Source of the DNA: Galeopsis tetrahit
Taxonomy: Eukaryota; Streptophyta; Magnoliopsida; Lamiales; Lamiaceae
Assembly: GCA_963675135.1 (NCBI GenBank)
Contig: OY776121.1
Span: 64,868,265-64,932,264 of the forward strand
Direction of reading: 5' to 3'
DNA: 64,000 bases
Below are positions 32,201-41,281 of the stretch, piece after piece (within the stretch, counting starts at the first letter, position 1; each line of letters starts with the position of its first letter). The notes under the pieces are model-generated. The model was given only the letters and a program-made list of their open reading frames with translations. It did no database searches and was not told the origin of the DNA. The translations under genes and the position numbers were made by a program.

Positions 32201-33264
32201 GGTTTGATGAGTACATTTGCTCAGTTGGTTTTGCAAGAAGCTTGTATGACAGCTGTGTTTACTTCAGGAGAGTTGGGAGTTCAGTTACCTATCTTCTGCT
32301 GTATGTAGATGATATGTTAATAGCTGGGGAGTCTATTAACAGTATCAATCAGGTTAAGGAGATTCTCAAAAGGGAGTTTGAGATGAAAGATCTTGGTGAA
32401 GCTAAAGTGATTCTTGGGATGGAGATCAGTAGAGTTGAGGGAGCAATTCAGCTTAGTCAGCCTACCTATCTGAGGAAGGTGTTAGAGAGATTCAGGATGA
32501 ATCAAGCTAAGTCAGTTTCTACACCAATTGGTCAGCATCAGAAGCTATCCAATCAGATGTGTCCCAAGAACAGCCAAGAAAGAACTCAGATGAGTAAGGT
32601 TCCTTATGCCAGTGCAGTAGGGAGTTTAATGTATGCTATGGTGTGTTGTAGACCATATTTAACTCATGCAATGAGTGTAATCAGCAGATACATGAGTGAT
32701 CCAGGCTTAAGTCATTGGGAGACAGTTAAGTGGGTCATGAGATATGTTCTAGGATCAGCTGAGAAAGGTCTGAAATTTCAGAAGATATCAGATGAGGGAG
32801 AAGCACTTGTGGGATATGTTGATGCCGACTATGCAGCCAATGTAGACACAAGAAAGTCCTTGACAGGGTATGTATTCACCTTATTTGGTACAGCTATATC
32901 ATGGAGGTCAATACATCAGTCCGTAGTTGCATTATCTACTACAGAATCAGAATATGTAGCCTTGACTGAAGCAGTAAAGGAGAGCATGTGGCTTAGGGGG
33001 ATCTTGAAGGAGTTTGGTATATCACAAAGAAGTGTGACTGTCTTCTGTGATAACCAAAGTGCAATACATCTTGCAAAGCATCAGGGGTATCATGAGAGAA
33101 CTAAACATATATATGTAAAGCTGTACTTTGTAAGAGATATTGTAGAGAAGGGGGTGGTCCAGGTAGTGAAGATTGCTACAGAGGAGAACCCTGCTGATGC
33201 GTTCACTAAGGCATTGCCAAAAGAGAAGTTTGGCTTGTGTCTTAGACTTATTGGACTGCATTAA
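29293..33264 (+). CDS. Ty1-copia gag-pol polyprotein, 1323 aa
   Basis: One frame with all copia domains in order: gag (FTGTGDFGLWKVKMQALLEQ), CCHC zinc knuckle about 240-254 (CHHCNKPGHFKSTC), aspartic protease near 304 (ILDSGCSFHMT), integrase zinc domain (HRRLGHVGEKGL...C..C) and core with D near 494 (VHSDLWGP), D near 557 (RTDNG) and E near 594 (QQNGVAER), reverse transcriptase with YVDD near 1003 (LLLYVDDML), and RNase H (GYVDADYAAN near 1174, STTESEYVAL). Placing integrase before RT is the copia order. No frameshift or stop, so it may be functional. ATG 29293 is chosen as the first in-frame ATG after the primer site. Confidence 0.97.
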   Translation: MGNSTKYNIEKFTGTGDFGLWKVKMQALLEQQGLFEALEESEEIAEESATAAAERSKLLRKARSTILLCLGDKVLREVAKEKSAKEVWDKLEKLYMVKTLANRLYSKQKLYAFRMGDDKPITEQLDEFNKILDDLENLDVKLEEEDKALILLSALPKSFEILKDTILYGRKEAITLEDVILAVKSKLLHNKTSQGDKSSSGEGLAIKGGQKKSVSKKGSSQPKGADKGKSAVSNQGEVVCHHCNKPGHFKSTCYKYKQLMRKSGPKNPVDKNQANQTQDDKEQKGYESAQSLSITSTKEQQYWILDSGCSFHMTPRREWFHDFKHQNGGSVLLGNDHTCKVRGEGTVHLKMYDGVVRILKRVRYVPELKRNLISLGMLDSLGYKFQSEDGELRVSKGKLTVLKGERRNDLYFLKGGTVIGRSDVARVQDNSMLWHRRLGHVGEKGLLELSKQGLLCGDKITKLDLCEHCILGKSKRLKFGKSSHSTKGILDYVHSDLWGPARNQTRSGGRYFMSIIDDYSRKVWITILESKSEAFEKFKEWLTEVENISGKNLKHLRTDNGLEFISEEFNVFCKKKGIVRHRTVPGTPQQNGVAERMNQTLLERVRCMLSSSGLPKVFWGEAVSTTTYLINRSPSSAVQFKTPEELWSGHAAEYSNLKVYGCSTYAHVKQDKLEPRALKCVFIGYPSGVKGYRLWCLEAGMQKCIISRDVTFDENRMPLKEKASSSTSHNKPDETQVEVEHDDIRTLTEDQIDPDEEENTHSDTELHDYQLTRDRTRREVHPPQRYGQADIVSFALCAALEVESLEPKTYTKAINCHDKEKWLVAMEEELLSLNKNQTWEIVERPKNKKLVGCKWIYKKKVEAQRGGKIRYKARLVAKGFTQKEGIDFNEIFSPVVKHCSIRILLAMVAQYELELHQMDVTTAFLHGTLDEKIYMKIPEGLDIEDGEDKVCLLRKSLDGLKQSPRQWYLRFDEYICSVGFARSLYDSCVYFRRVGSSVTYLLLYVDDMLIAGESINSINQVKEILKREFEMKDLGEAKVILGMEISRVEGAIQLSQPTYLRKVLERFRMNQAKSVSTPIGQHQKLSNQMCPKNSQERTQMSKVPYASAVGSLMYAMVCCRPYLTHAMSVISRYMSDPGLSHWETVKWVMRYVLGSAEKGLKFQKISDEGEALVGYVDADYAANVDTRKSLTGYVFTLFGTAISWRSIHQSVVALSTTESEYVALTEAVKESMWLRGILKEFGISQRSVTVFCDNQSAIHLAKHQGYHERTKHIYVKLYFVRDIVEKGVVQVVKIATEENPADAFTKALPKEKFGLCLRLIGLH

Positions 33265-33382
33265 TTCCTCTGAGGAGAAGGCTACTGTTCTTGTGGCAGA
33301 AGATCAGTAGTGGAGGCTGTTCTTTGAGGAGAATAGTGTTGGTGTTTTTTTGTTTTGGTGGAGATTAGTTCGATTATGAGCT

Positions 33383-33395
33383 AAAGGTGGAGAAT
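33383..33395 (+). promoter_or_regulatory. Polypurine tract of the copia element
   Basis: 'aaaggtggagaat' immediately before the right LTR. Confidence 0.7.
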
Positions 33396-34332
33396 TGTGA
33401 GTGTTATCTCATAATCTCAAAATCAGCACAGTAAACTACTGAGCTGATAGGATCATATAAGATAACTTAGGCCTTATCAGATGAGTTGAAGGTTTTCAAT
33501 CAGATGAGAAGGTGATGCTTAGAGTTCAGCACAGTTGGGATCAGCACAGTAAGATCAGCACAGTACTGGATTAAGATCAGTACTTCAGCAGAGTGTACCA
33601 AGATCAGTACTTCAGCAGAGTAGATCAGCTCAGTACCAGATCAGCACAGTACTTGGGTCAGCACAGTACCAGGTCAGCACAGTACTTGGGTCAGCACAGT
33701 ACTTGGTCAGTGCAGTTAAGATCAACACAGTATGGAGTCTATCAGCAGAGTTAGCTTTTGATCATCAGAGCAGAAGAGTTGGGTATCAGAACACTAAGTA
33801 GTGATCTGATCTTTATGGGCAAGTCTTCTGGTTCGAAGTTAGTTAGTTTAACTAACAATTTTACAGTTACAACTACTTGAGGGCATAACTACCATTTCAG
33901 TTGGGCAGTAACAGAGCACATGGGTTGTTACAAGCGGTTGCAAACGGTTGATAACTACTCAAAACAGTTCCTAACAGCAGCAACTACCTTTGGTCTTTAT
34001 ATACTCTTGATTGTGTACATTGTAAAGGTTGACACCTTTTTGGGATGAGAGATTTAGTACGTTATTGTATTCTTTGAGTTGTGTGAGTTCACGAGTGAAG
34101 TGAGGAAATATCCAATTCCGAGTGAATGAGTGTGTAAACATTCTTTATCAATCAAAGAAGTACTAATCTGGTCCAGTGGATGTAGATCACATTGATCGAA
34201 CCACTTAAATTCTTGTGTGCTGTTTGTCTCGTTGATTACTTTTCAGAATTACTATCCTAGAGCAGTTATTTCTTCTATATTCAAGTGTTCTAATTAGTTG
34301 GAGACGTCTAACCGATCGGAATCATCTTGACA
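33396..34332 (+). repeat. 3' LTR of the copia element (937 bp)
   Basis: Colinear with the left LTR except for the missing 54 bp and a few substitutions (for example gatcaacac for gatcagcac). Keeps the canonical TG start and CA end; followed by target duplication ttcac. Confidence 0.95.
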
Positions 34333-34347
34333 TTCACGATCAGCCAT

Positions 34348-34835
34348 ATATTGTTGAATGGAGGATGAAAAAGATGTTCAGATTTCGTGTAGGGTTGATA
34401 ATGGCAGATTTTTTATTTTTTTTGTTTAACAGACAAAACGAAAACGAAAATGAAAATGGTGGGAACTTAAGTTAATGGCAATGGCTTTAATGGTGGGAGG
34501 TGGGAGGTGGGAGGGTTGATAATGACAGATTTTTTTTTGTTTTGTTTAACAGACAAAACAAAATCGAAAATGGTGGTGGAAACTTAAGTTATAATGGCAA
34601 TGGCTTTAATGGTGGGAGAAAGAGAAAGAGTGTGGGAGAAGAATTAATCATCACAATGCATTAAATGTGCCATCAAAACAATCAATCATCACAATGCATT
34701 AAATGCAGCCCATACAGCCCCAATATTTAAACATAATAATTCTGACGCATGCCATTTTAATTGATTTATTAGTATTATAACTAAATGAGGGTAAAATAGT
34801 AATATCACAATTAATAAACAATTAATTAAATTAAA
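34348..34835. other. Transposase promoter side of the MULE
   Basis: Non-coding, with an approximate direct duplication ('gttgataatg(g/a)cagatttttt', 'tttaacagacaaaac(g/a)aaa' at about 34395-34480 and 34515-34580) and a second pair 'atcatcacaatgcattaaatg'. Expected to hold the transposase promoter; no clear TATA picked. Confidence 0.45.
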
Positions 34836-34879
34836 ATCCAGATTCTGGATATCCAGAATCTGGATGCATAGCATTACCG
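34836..34879. repeat. MULE right terminal repeat with a 30-bp perfect palindrome
   Basis: 34836-34865 equals its own reverse complement (arms ATCCAGATTCTGGAT / ATCCAGAATCTGGAT). The repeat ends GCATAGCATTACCG at 34879, followed by the 9-bp duplication. The left end in copy 2 (54150-54180) has the same 'catccagaatctggatatcc' core. Confidence 0.9.
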
Positions 34880-34902
34880 TTCTGTTTTTATATATATATA
34901 GA

Positions 34903-36331
34903 TTTTATGTTCACGAACGAAAGAACTATAAAGTTGTTAAGTGTGATTGACATGCAATAATTTCAGGATAAGGTACGTGTGAGGACAAAACACACCATAC
35001 AATATTTGTGTTGATATATATGTGGGGACAAAACGTCAATCTTGTTAGGGTTAGTCTTACGTGAAATATTGCATACATGTATTCCATCCCAATTAAGCAA
35101 GTAAAAACCTTAAGTTTAAAAGTCAAATTAAGTCAATTTTAAAAAATTTGCTGGTCATAAGTCTGAATCCAGGTTGCCCAGAAAATTCGCGGGTTGCAAA
35201 CAAGTGGTTTACTACATGACCAAAATATTGTTACTACAAAACCAAAATATTACAACTACAAGGCCAAAAATTTAATACTACATGTCAAAACATTCTGAAA
35301 AATTCACCAAAAAATAAAGTCTCCAGAATATTTTTGAACATGTAGTAATACACTTTTGACCTTGTAGTGATAAAATTTTGGTCTTGTAGTAACATTGTTC
35401 TAGTCATGTAGTAGCCGAATAAGTCAAAATTATTTTAGTAATTTTGCCCTAAAAAAATAAGTGTCAAGAATAATTTTGGATCTGTAGTAATATACTTTTG
35501 ACCTTATAGTGACAAAATTTAGTTCTTGTAGTAACATAATTTTGGTCATGTAGTAAAATAATAATATATTAGAGTGAAAATAAATATTTTAATTAAGGTT
35601 GACCTGCTTTGACCCGTGTTGATCCGCGTTGACCTACAAATTTTGACTTAATTACCTTAATTAGTCATATTGTATGTATGCAATATTGCATATAAGTTTT
35701 TGCGATCTTGTTACGTCTAATAGATTTCTTCTTTAATTTTCGAGTCGTTAGTTTTACTATATTTTCAAAGCAAAAAAAAAAAAGTCCTAATCTGACAAAA
35801 TTCGTTAAAAAGTTGATGACTTCAAACAATTATAAGAAAATTCAAGATCATTTCATCTCATGCTGCACACGATGAATTGAATAAATATTTTGCAGTATTA
35901 ATTTTAAGATTTTGTGATAATTCAACATTCGTATACTCATAAGTAAATAGATGCAAGAGATCGAGCACAACTTATAACTCAAATCAAGTGGTTCTCGGCC
36001 TATTGGAAAGCTAAAGACGACCACAACAATTTCTTTCTTCTTTTTTTTTTTTTTTTCTGAAAGGAAACGATCGAGCACAACTTTCATATTGAGTTAATAC
36101 TCCATATATAACTCTTTTATACAATTGTATATTTGCCGTAACGTTGAGTTACTATTGTATTTTTGTATCGATTAATTTCAGTTAAGTTGACATCTTTAAT
36201 TAATATATTGATTTATCTTTAAATGAAGTGTTGGAAGAAGTTCAATGAATCAAAGGTGGATTGTCGAATATTAATTAAAATTGATTTGAATATTATAATG
36301 TATGCAATACTGCCAATACTTGGCGGAGTTT
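34903..36331. mobile_element. Region with a decayed inverted-repeat element (~35055-35700)
   Basis: 'gaaatattgcatacatgta' at about 35063 and 'tatgtatgcaatattgcata' at about 35673 are inverted, as are 'gtcaaattaagtcaa' and 'ttgacttaatta'. The core has repeated 'actacaa..caaaata'/'ttttggtcatgtagta' arms. No target duplication identified. Nothing else recognised. Confidence 0.5.
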
Positions 36332-36436
36332 CACTACAAGAAACAGGGGGAATAGCGACAAAAATTTTGCGACAAATCTAAATTTCATCGCTAAAATTAA
36401 TTTTTAGCAACAAAATAGAATTTTTCGTCGCTAAAT

Positions 36437-37800
36437 TGTTAGATTTAATATTTGCAACAAAATTTATATATTTCATCGCTATATTAGCAATAAATTGCTT
36501 CATTTTGTTGTTAATAATCAAAATAACAATGAAAATTATATTTCGACGCTAAATTTTGCGATGAAATAGAAATTTTCGTGGCTACTTTCTTGAAATTAAT
36601 TTTTGCAAAAAAAATTATATATTTAATTGCTATATTAGCAACAAATTACTTCATTTCATTGTTAAAAAATCAGAACAACAATGAAAATTATATTCGTTGC
36701 TAATATTTTGCGATTAAATAGAAATTTCCGTGGCTAATTTCTTGAAATTAATTTTTGCAACAAAATTTATATATTTTATCGCTATATTAGCAACAAATTG
36801 CTTCATTTTGTTGTTAATAATCATAAGAACAATGAAAATTATATTTCGTTGCTAATATTTTGCGATGAAATAGAAATTTTTGTGGCTAATTTCTTGAAAT
36901 TAATTTTTGCAACAAAAATTATATATTTCATCGCTATATTAGCAACAAATTGTTTTATTTTGTTGTTAATAATCAGAACAGCAATGAAAATTATGTTTCG
37001 TTGCTAATATTTTGCGATGAAATATAAATTTTCGTGACTAATTTCTTGAAATTAATTTTTGCAACAAAATTTATATATTGCATCGCTATATTAGCAACAA
37101 ATTGCTTCATTTTGTTGTTAATAATCAGAACAGCAATGAAAATTATATTTCGTCACTAATATTTTGCGATGTAATATAAATTTTCATGGCTAATTTATTG
37201 AAATTAATTTTTGCGATGAAATTAAACATTTCATCGCTATACTAGCAATGAATTGCTTCATTTTTTTGTTAATAATCAGAACAACAATGAAAATTATATT
37301 TTGTCGCTAATATTTTGCGATGAAATAGAATTTTTTGTGGCTAATTTATTGAAATGATTTTTGCAATGAAATAAAAATATTTCATCGCTAAACTAGCAAC
37401 AAATTCTTTTATTTTGTTGTTAATAATTAGGACAACAATGAAAATTATATTTAGTCGCTATTATTTTGCGATGAAATATATTTTTTGTAGCTAATTTCTT
37501 GGAATTAATATTTGCAACAAAATTAAAATATTTCATCGCTACACTTTCAACAAATTATTTTATTTTGTTGTTAATAATAAAACAACAATGAAAATTATAT
37601 TTCGTCGCTAATATTTTAGCGATAAAATTGAAATTTGCATGACTAATTTTGTGGATTTAATATTCGAGAGAAAATTAAAATATTTCATCACTATATATAT
37701 TAGCAACGACACAATATTTTATTTTATTGTTAATAATCAGAATAATAATGAAAATTATATTTCGTCTCCAATATTTTAGTGATGAAATAGATTTTTTCAT
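36437..37800. repeat. 152-bp tandem repeat in the CACTA element
   Basis: The word 'cttgaaattaatttttgcaa' or its variants recurs at 36589, 36741, 36893, 37045 and 37197 (exactly 152 apart), then at about 37348 and 37498 with decay. Each unit holds 'ttcatcgctatattagcaac' and 'aacaatgaaaattatatttc'. Eight to nine units in all. Confidence 0.9.
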
Positions 37801-38734
37801 GTTTAATTCTCATGAATGAAAAATGGTTGTCGTTTAAAAATAATAAAGGAAAAAAGTTTAAGTGCATGCACAGTGTGAAATAATAGAGACGATTCTAACA
37901 CTATGATGTTTGAAATAATATGATCAATATAATTTCATTTACTTTTACTCATTAATTTGACATATTAAGTTTTTTATTTGATTTATTTTGGGGTATAATT
38001 TCTTGATTTCATTCTGTATAATTTGTTTTATGTTTTTCTATTTTCTTGATTTCATTAATTATTTATTGTTATTCCCACTAAAAATGAGGGAAGAATACTA
38101 CTTCAACTATGCATATTAAATAAAGAAAATTGGTTTATATAATTAAATGTTTAATAATTCTCCAAATTTTGTGTCTTATAAATCAGTTTGAATGTTTATA
38201 AAAATATTTATAAATATATATGATGATGCAAATGATATAATATGGACATAAAGATGAGAGGATGAAGATTGGATGTAATCTTTATTATTTTTTTGGAATT
38301 GTTAAAGTAACATTGATTTTTTACAATTGGAATTGTTTTAAAAATTACAATATATATACAAAAATATATATATATATATAATTGTTACAAGTTAAAAATT
38401 AATCAATTAATATACGTGAAATAAATTATTAAATAAGTAAACTTAACTAAATTTGTAACAATTGAATACATATATAATTAATATTAAAAAGTGAACCAAA
38501 GAGCTGTTTGTCCGAGTGGTGGGCGCCCAACTATGGGCGCGGGTTGGGTTGGTCGAGTGCGAAAGTGGATTTAGAGAACGATTCGTACGTAAATCGGATA
38601 TCCATAGCCAAATATTAGCAACAAAAATATGGGGTTTCATCACTAACATTTGCAACAAAATTAAAATATTTATCGTAAAAAAATTAGCCACTAAGTAAGG
38701 AGCTACTATTTTAATCACGAAAAAAATTGTCGCT

Positions 38735-39072
38735 AATTCTAATATTTTCGTCGCTAATGTGAGTTAGCGATGAAATAATTTCATCGCGGGATTTGTTGCT
38801 ATACACCCGTCGCTAACGTGTTTGCGACAAATGTTTGATTTTGCTCGCAAACATTTTGCGATGAAACTCATATTTTTGTCGCAAATATTTTGCGATGAAA
38901 CTCAAATTTTCATCGCAAACATTTGCGACAGTTTTTTTTTTGTCGCAAACATTTGCAACAAAATTATTTTTTTTTGTCACAAACACGTTAGTGACGGGCG
39001 TATAGCAACAAATCCCGCGACAAAATTATTTTATCGCTAACTCACGTTAGCGACGAAAATATTAGAATTAAC
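38735..39072. repeat. ~95-bp inverted repeat at the CACTA right end
   Basis: Arm 38735-38832 ('attttcgtcgctaatgtgag', 'cgggatttgttgctatacac') is matched inverted by 38977-39072 ('gcgtatagcaacaaatcccg', 'ctcacgttagcgacgaaaat'). The spacer has repeated 'tttgcgatgaaactca'. Confidence 0.85.
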
Positions 39073-39364
39073 GACAAATTTTTTTGTGGCTAAATTGTAG
39101 TTTTCTTGTAGTGAATTTGATGTAAAATTGATTTTTCAGGGATAAATTTAAAACTAAAACTACGTGAAATATCCCAAGGAAATCAAATAAAAACTCGTCT
39201 CTATCCAAAATCATTACAAGCTCATGAAAATGAATAAAATAAAATAAAGAGTTATAAGAGTGGAAACTAACCAAAGAGAAAGACGGTTCCAGCTAAATGA
39301 AAGAAGAAATTGAGATAAAATGGGTTGCCATATTGGACTCAAATTGGTAGCTTGATATGTAGTA

Positions 39365-39560
39365 CTCCCTCCATCACCAAATGTAGTCCCATGGGGTGGG
39401 CACAAGTTTTAAGAAAAACATAGATAAAAGAGTATTATAGGGTATTGTGGGGTTCATTGTGAATAAAGTGATTGTTTGTGAATAAAGTTGATGGCAAATT
39501 GAGTAATTAAGTGATGGTTAAGGAGTGATAATTTCTATAAAATGTATGGAACTACATTTG
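39365..39560. mobile_element. Truncated Stowaway-like MITE
   Basis: Left end CTCCCTCCATCACCAAATGTAG after TA. The inverted 'actacatttg' is present near 39551-39560 but the outermost right terminal bases are missing. It shares 'gtgaataaagtgattgtttg' with the inverse of the MITE at 40058-40319. Confidence 0.65.
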
Positions 39561-39649
39561 TAAAAAAAATTGAAATATATTTAGCTTCGACCCTCCACAA
39601 GAATTGGAGGTTGGAGCTAATAGATTGGGATCTTAAGTGGGTCCCTAAG

Positions 39650-40853
39650 TAGAGCTGTCAAAACGGGCTAACAGGGCGGACCGGTCCACAACCCACTTCA
39701 ACCCGTCATTTTGCGGATTTTGGCGGGCCGGTCCACGGCGGGGACGGGCTGAAAATTACTCAACCCAACCCAACCCAACCCAACCCACGGCGGGTTGCGG
39801 GTTAGCCCACGGGCTTTTTCCATTATATATTAATTTTTTACTTTTTCACATTTATTTAAAAAAAAAGTAACTGTATAAATAATTTAGGATAATCTTTGAT
39901 TAAACCCACACAGTTGACATCAATAATTTTACTCTCTTATAATGAGAAAGTAGACCTCAAATATATATTATTTTGTTTAATTAACAAATCGATCAAACTA
40001 AAATTTAAACCTTCAAATTGTTTAAATCCTTATTGCCAAAAGGGTAGAATCAATATACTCCCTCCGTCCATGAAAAGTAGTCCCATTTGACTTATATTCT
40101 TTGTTCACAAAATGTAGTCCCATACACTTTATGAAAACTATTACCCTTCAACCATCACTTAATTACTCAAATTGTTATCAACTTTATTCACAAACAATCA
40201 CTTTATTCACAATGGACCCCACAATACACTATAATACCCTTACTTTATCTACTTTATCTACCCTTTTCTTAAAATTTGTGCCCACCCTCCATGGGACTAC
40301 TTTTCATGGATGGAGGGAGTATAATATTCAATGAAAGATTAATTGACAAATCAACCCAACTATCAGTAGCAAATATCAATTTGCGAATACACGTCTCACC
40401 ACACACTCTCTCAATCTACTAATGATAATTATGCTCTTATAAAGAAAAAGTTAAAAAAGAGATTTAAATCTACATTAATTATTATATCTCTCCCAAAGTC
40501 ATGTGAATACATGGACGACAATGGTGTATTCTCATTCTCAAATCTCAATTTTGTTTAATAGTATAATATTTTTGTGAATTTGAATCATGATTTAAAGTTG
40601 TATTGAATTCATTAATTTTTAGTTATCACATTTTTACTTACAATTCAATTTAAAAAATAAAAAAGATAGTTTTTTAAAAGCCCGCGGGCCAACCCGCCCC
40701 GTCCGCGGTCTAACCCGCCAAAACACACGACCCATGCGGTCTAGTCCAAACGGGCCCGATTTTTAAACGGACCTAAATTACTCAACCCAACCCACCTTTT
40801 TTACAGGCGGAGGCGGGCCGACCCAACGGGCCTAGCCCATTTTGACAGCTCTA
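39650..40853. mobile_element. hAT-type non-autonomous element, 1204 bp
   Basis: Ends TAGAGCTGTCAAAACGGGCT and, inverted, TAGAGCTGTCAAAATGGGCT. A perfect 8-bp target duplication tccctaag at 39642-39649 and 40854-40861 points to the hAT superfamily. Sub-terminal zones are GC-rich with 'cccaaccc' and 'cccgcc' words. A Stowaway is nested inside. No transposase. Confidence 0.85.
40058..40319. mobile_element. Stowaway-like MITE, 262 bp, nested in the hAT element
   Basis: Long inverted ends CTCCCTCCGTCCATGAAAAG and ...CTTTTCATGGATGGAGGGAG with TA duplications at 40056-40057 and 40320-40321. Confidence 0.92.
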
Positions 40854-40861
40854 TCCCTAAG

Positions 40862-41281
40862 TATGTGATCTTAATTAAGTATTTAAAAGAAGTCATAATT
40901 GTGCATGGCCAATATAATAAACTCATTTACAATGCCCTTTTAGGTCTTCACATCAAATGAAAACCAAATAAGCTCCAAATTTAAGATTTTCATTTTACTT
41001 TTCACATCTATTAATTTAAAAACTATATATTTAATAGTATTATTTATGTGTAGTGAAATTTATAAACATGCATGTGTTATGCGGTTCTACCTATCGATTA
41101 AAAAATGAAGAAAAGAGTAAAATTGAAAAAGAAAAGCGACAATAATTGAATTTAAACGGAGGTAGATATCAAATTAAAAGGAAAACCAAAACATAAACAT
41201 TACTCAATATATCAAATAATATTGTTTCTTTCGAAATTCAAAACCTGCAGGCACCATGCATGCATCAATTAATTATAATCT
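40862..41281. other. Spacer, 3' side of the membrane-protein gene
   Basis: AT-rich. Expected to hold that gene's 3' UTR near 41200-41280. No other feature seen. Confidence 0.45.

Larger units (their letters stand above)
28258..34332 (+). mobile_element. Intact Ty1-copia retrotransposon
   Basis: LTRs 28258-29248 and 33396-34332; 5-bp target duplication ttcac at 28253-28257 and 34333-34337; primer region after the left LTR; purine-rich tract before the right LTR; one uninterrupted gag-pol ORF. It lies in the transposase gene, opposite to that gene's direction. Its absence from copy 2 cannot date it, because that region is deleted there. Confidence 0.97.
25651..34347 (-). pseudogene. FAR1/MULE transposase gene interrupted by a copia element
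   Basis: Coding pieces on the minus strand: 34347-34338, then (after the 28258-34332 element and one TSD copy) 28257-27390, intron 27389-27215, and 27214-25651. Uninterrupted it would encode 813 aa. Features: acidic N-terminus; FAR1-type zinc domain about 73-180 (CKARLNAKKLDDGTWTV...HEHNHE); MULE/DDE core with D286 (VSLDTTYLV) and D348 (ITDQ); SWIM zinc finger near 600 (CNCKKFEFKGIFCPH); Gly-Arg-rich tail about 745-790. Splice borders and frame are otherwise intact, so the copia insertion is the only break I see. FAR1-RELATED SEQUENCE host genes have the same plan, but terminal repeats and the 9-bp duplication mark this one as transposon-borne. Confidence 0.85.
21803..34879. mobile_element. 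MULE with FAR1-type transposase and B3 gene (left end missing in this copy)
   Basis: The right end at 34879 reads, inverted, CGGTAATGCTATGCATCCAG and is followed by ttctgtttt (34880-34888). The left end survives only in copy 2, as GGGTGGTGCTAAACATCCAG at 54150, preceded by the same ttctgtttt (54141-54149). That is a 9-bp target duplication plus matching terminal repeats, both Mutator hallmarks. Genes: small helical protein (minus), B3-domain protein (plus), transposase (minus, interrupted). Removing the copia insertion, the element would be about 7.3 kb. Confidence 0.75.
14220..34902 (-). mobile_element. Helitron (minus strand) with captured exons, enlarged by nested insertions
   Basis: The minus-strand 3' end at 14220 has a short hairpin (CCGTRC/GCACGG), then GTGAAATA-CTAG, then T, as in Helitrons. 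The minus-strand 5' end at 34902 reads A|TCTATATATATATAAAAA, also typical, and no target duplication is needed. The parts belong together because the second copy (48778-54149) reads from the 3' hairpin through captured exons to the MULE insertion point, and copy 1 supplies the last 14 bp beyond the MULE. Without nested elements the Helitron would be about 5.4 kb and non-autonomous; no Rep or helicase was seen. Confidence 0.65.
36332..39113. mobile_element. Non-autonomous CACTA (En/Spm-like) element
   Basis: Starts CACTACAAGAAAC and ends with the inverted GTTTTCTTGTAGTG (…TTTCTTGTAGTG). Sub-terminal regions are full of GCGACAAA/TTTGTCGC and TTTCATCGC words. There is no transposase. The flanking triplets (ttt, aat) do not match, so the target duplication is lost or an end was acquired later. 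Confidence 0.8.

Noticed and set aside
38497..38570. tRNA-like words 'gtccgagtggt' and 'gggttggtcgagtgc' around 'gggcgcccaactatgggcgc'
   Set aside because: No acceptor stem, anticodon arm or TTC loop in proper spacing; it lies inside the CACTA element and looks like a chance resemblance.
39700..39790. 'cccaacccaaccc' run as a telomere or protein-binding repeat
   Set aside because: Part of the GC-rich sub-terminal region of the hAT element, mirrored at 40780-40790.
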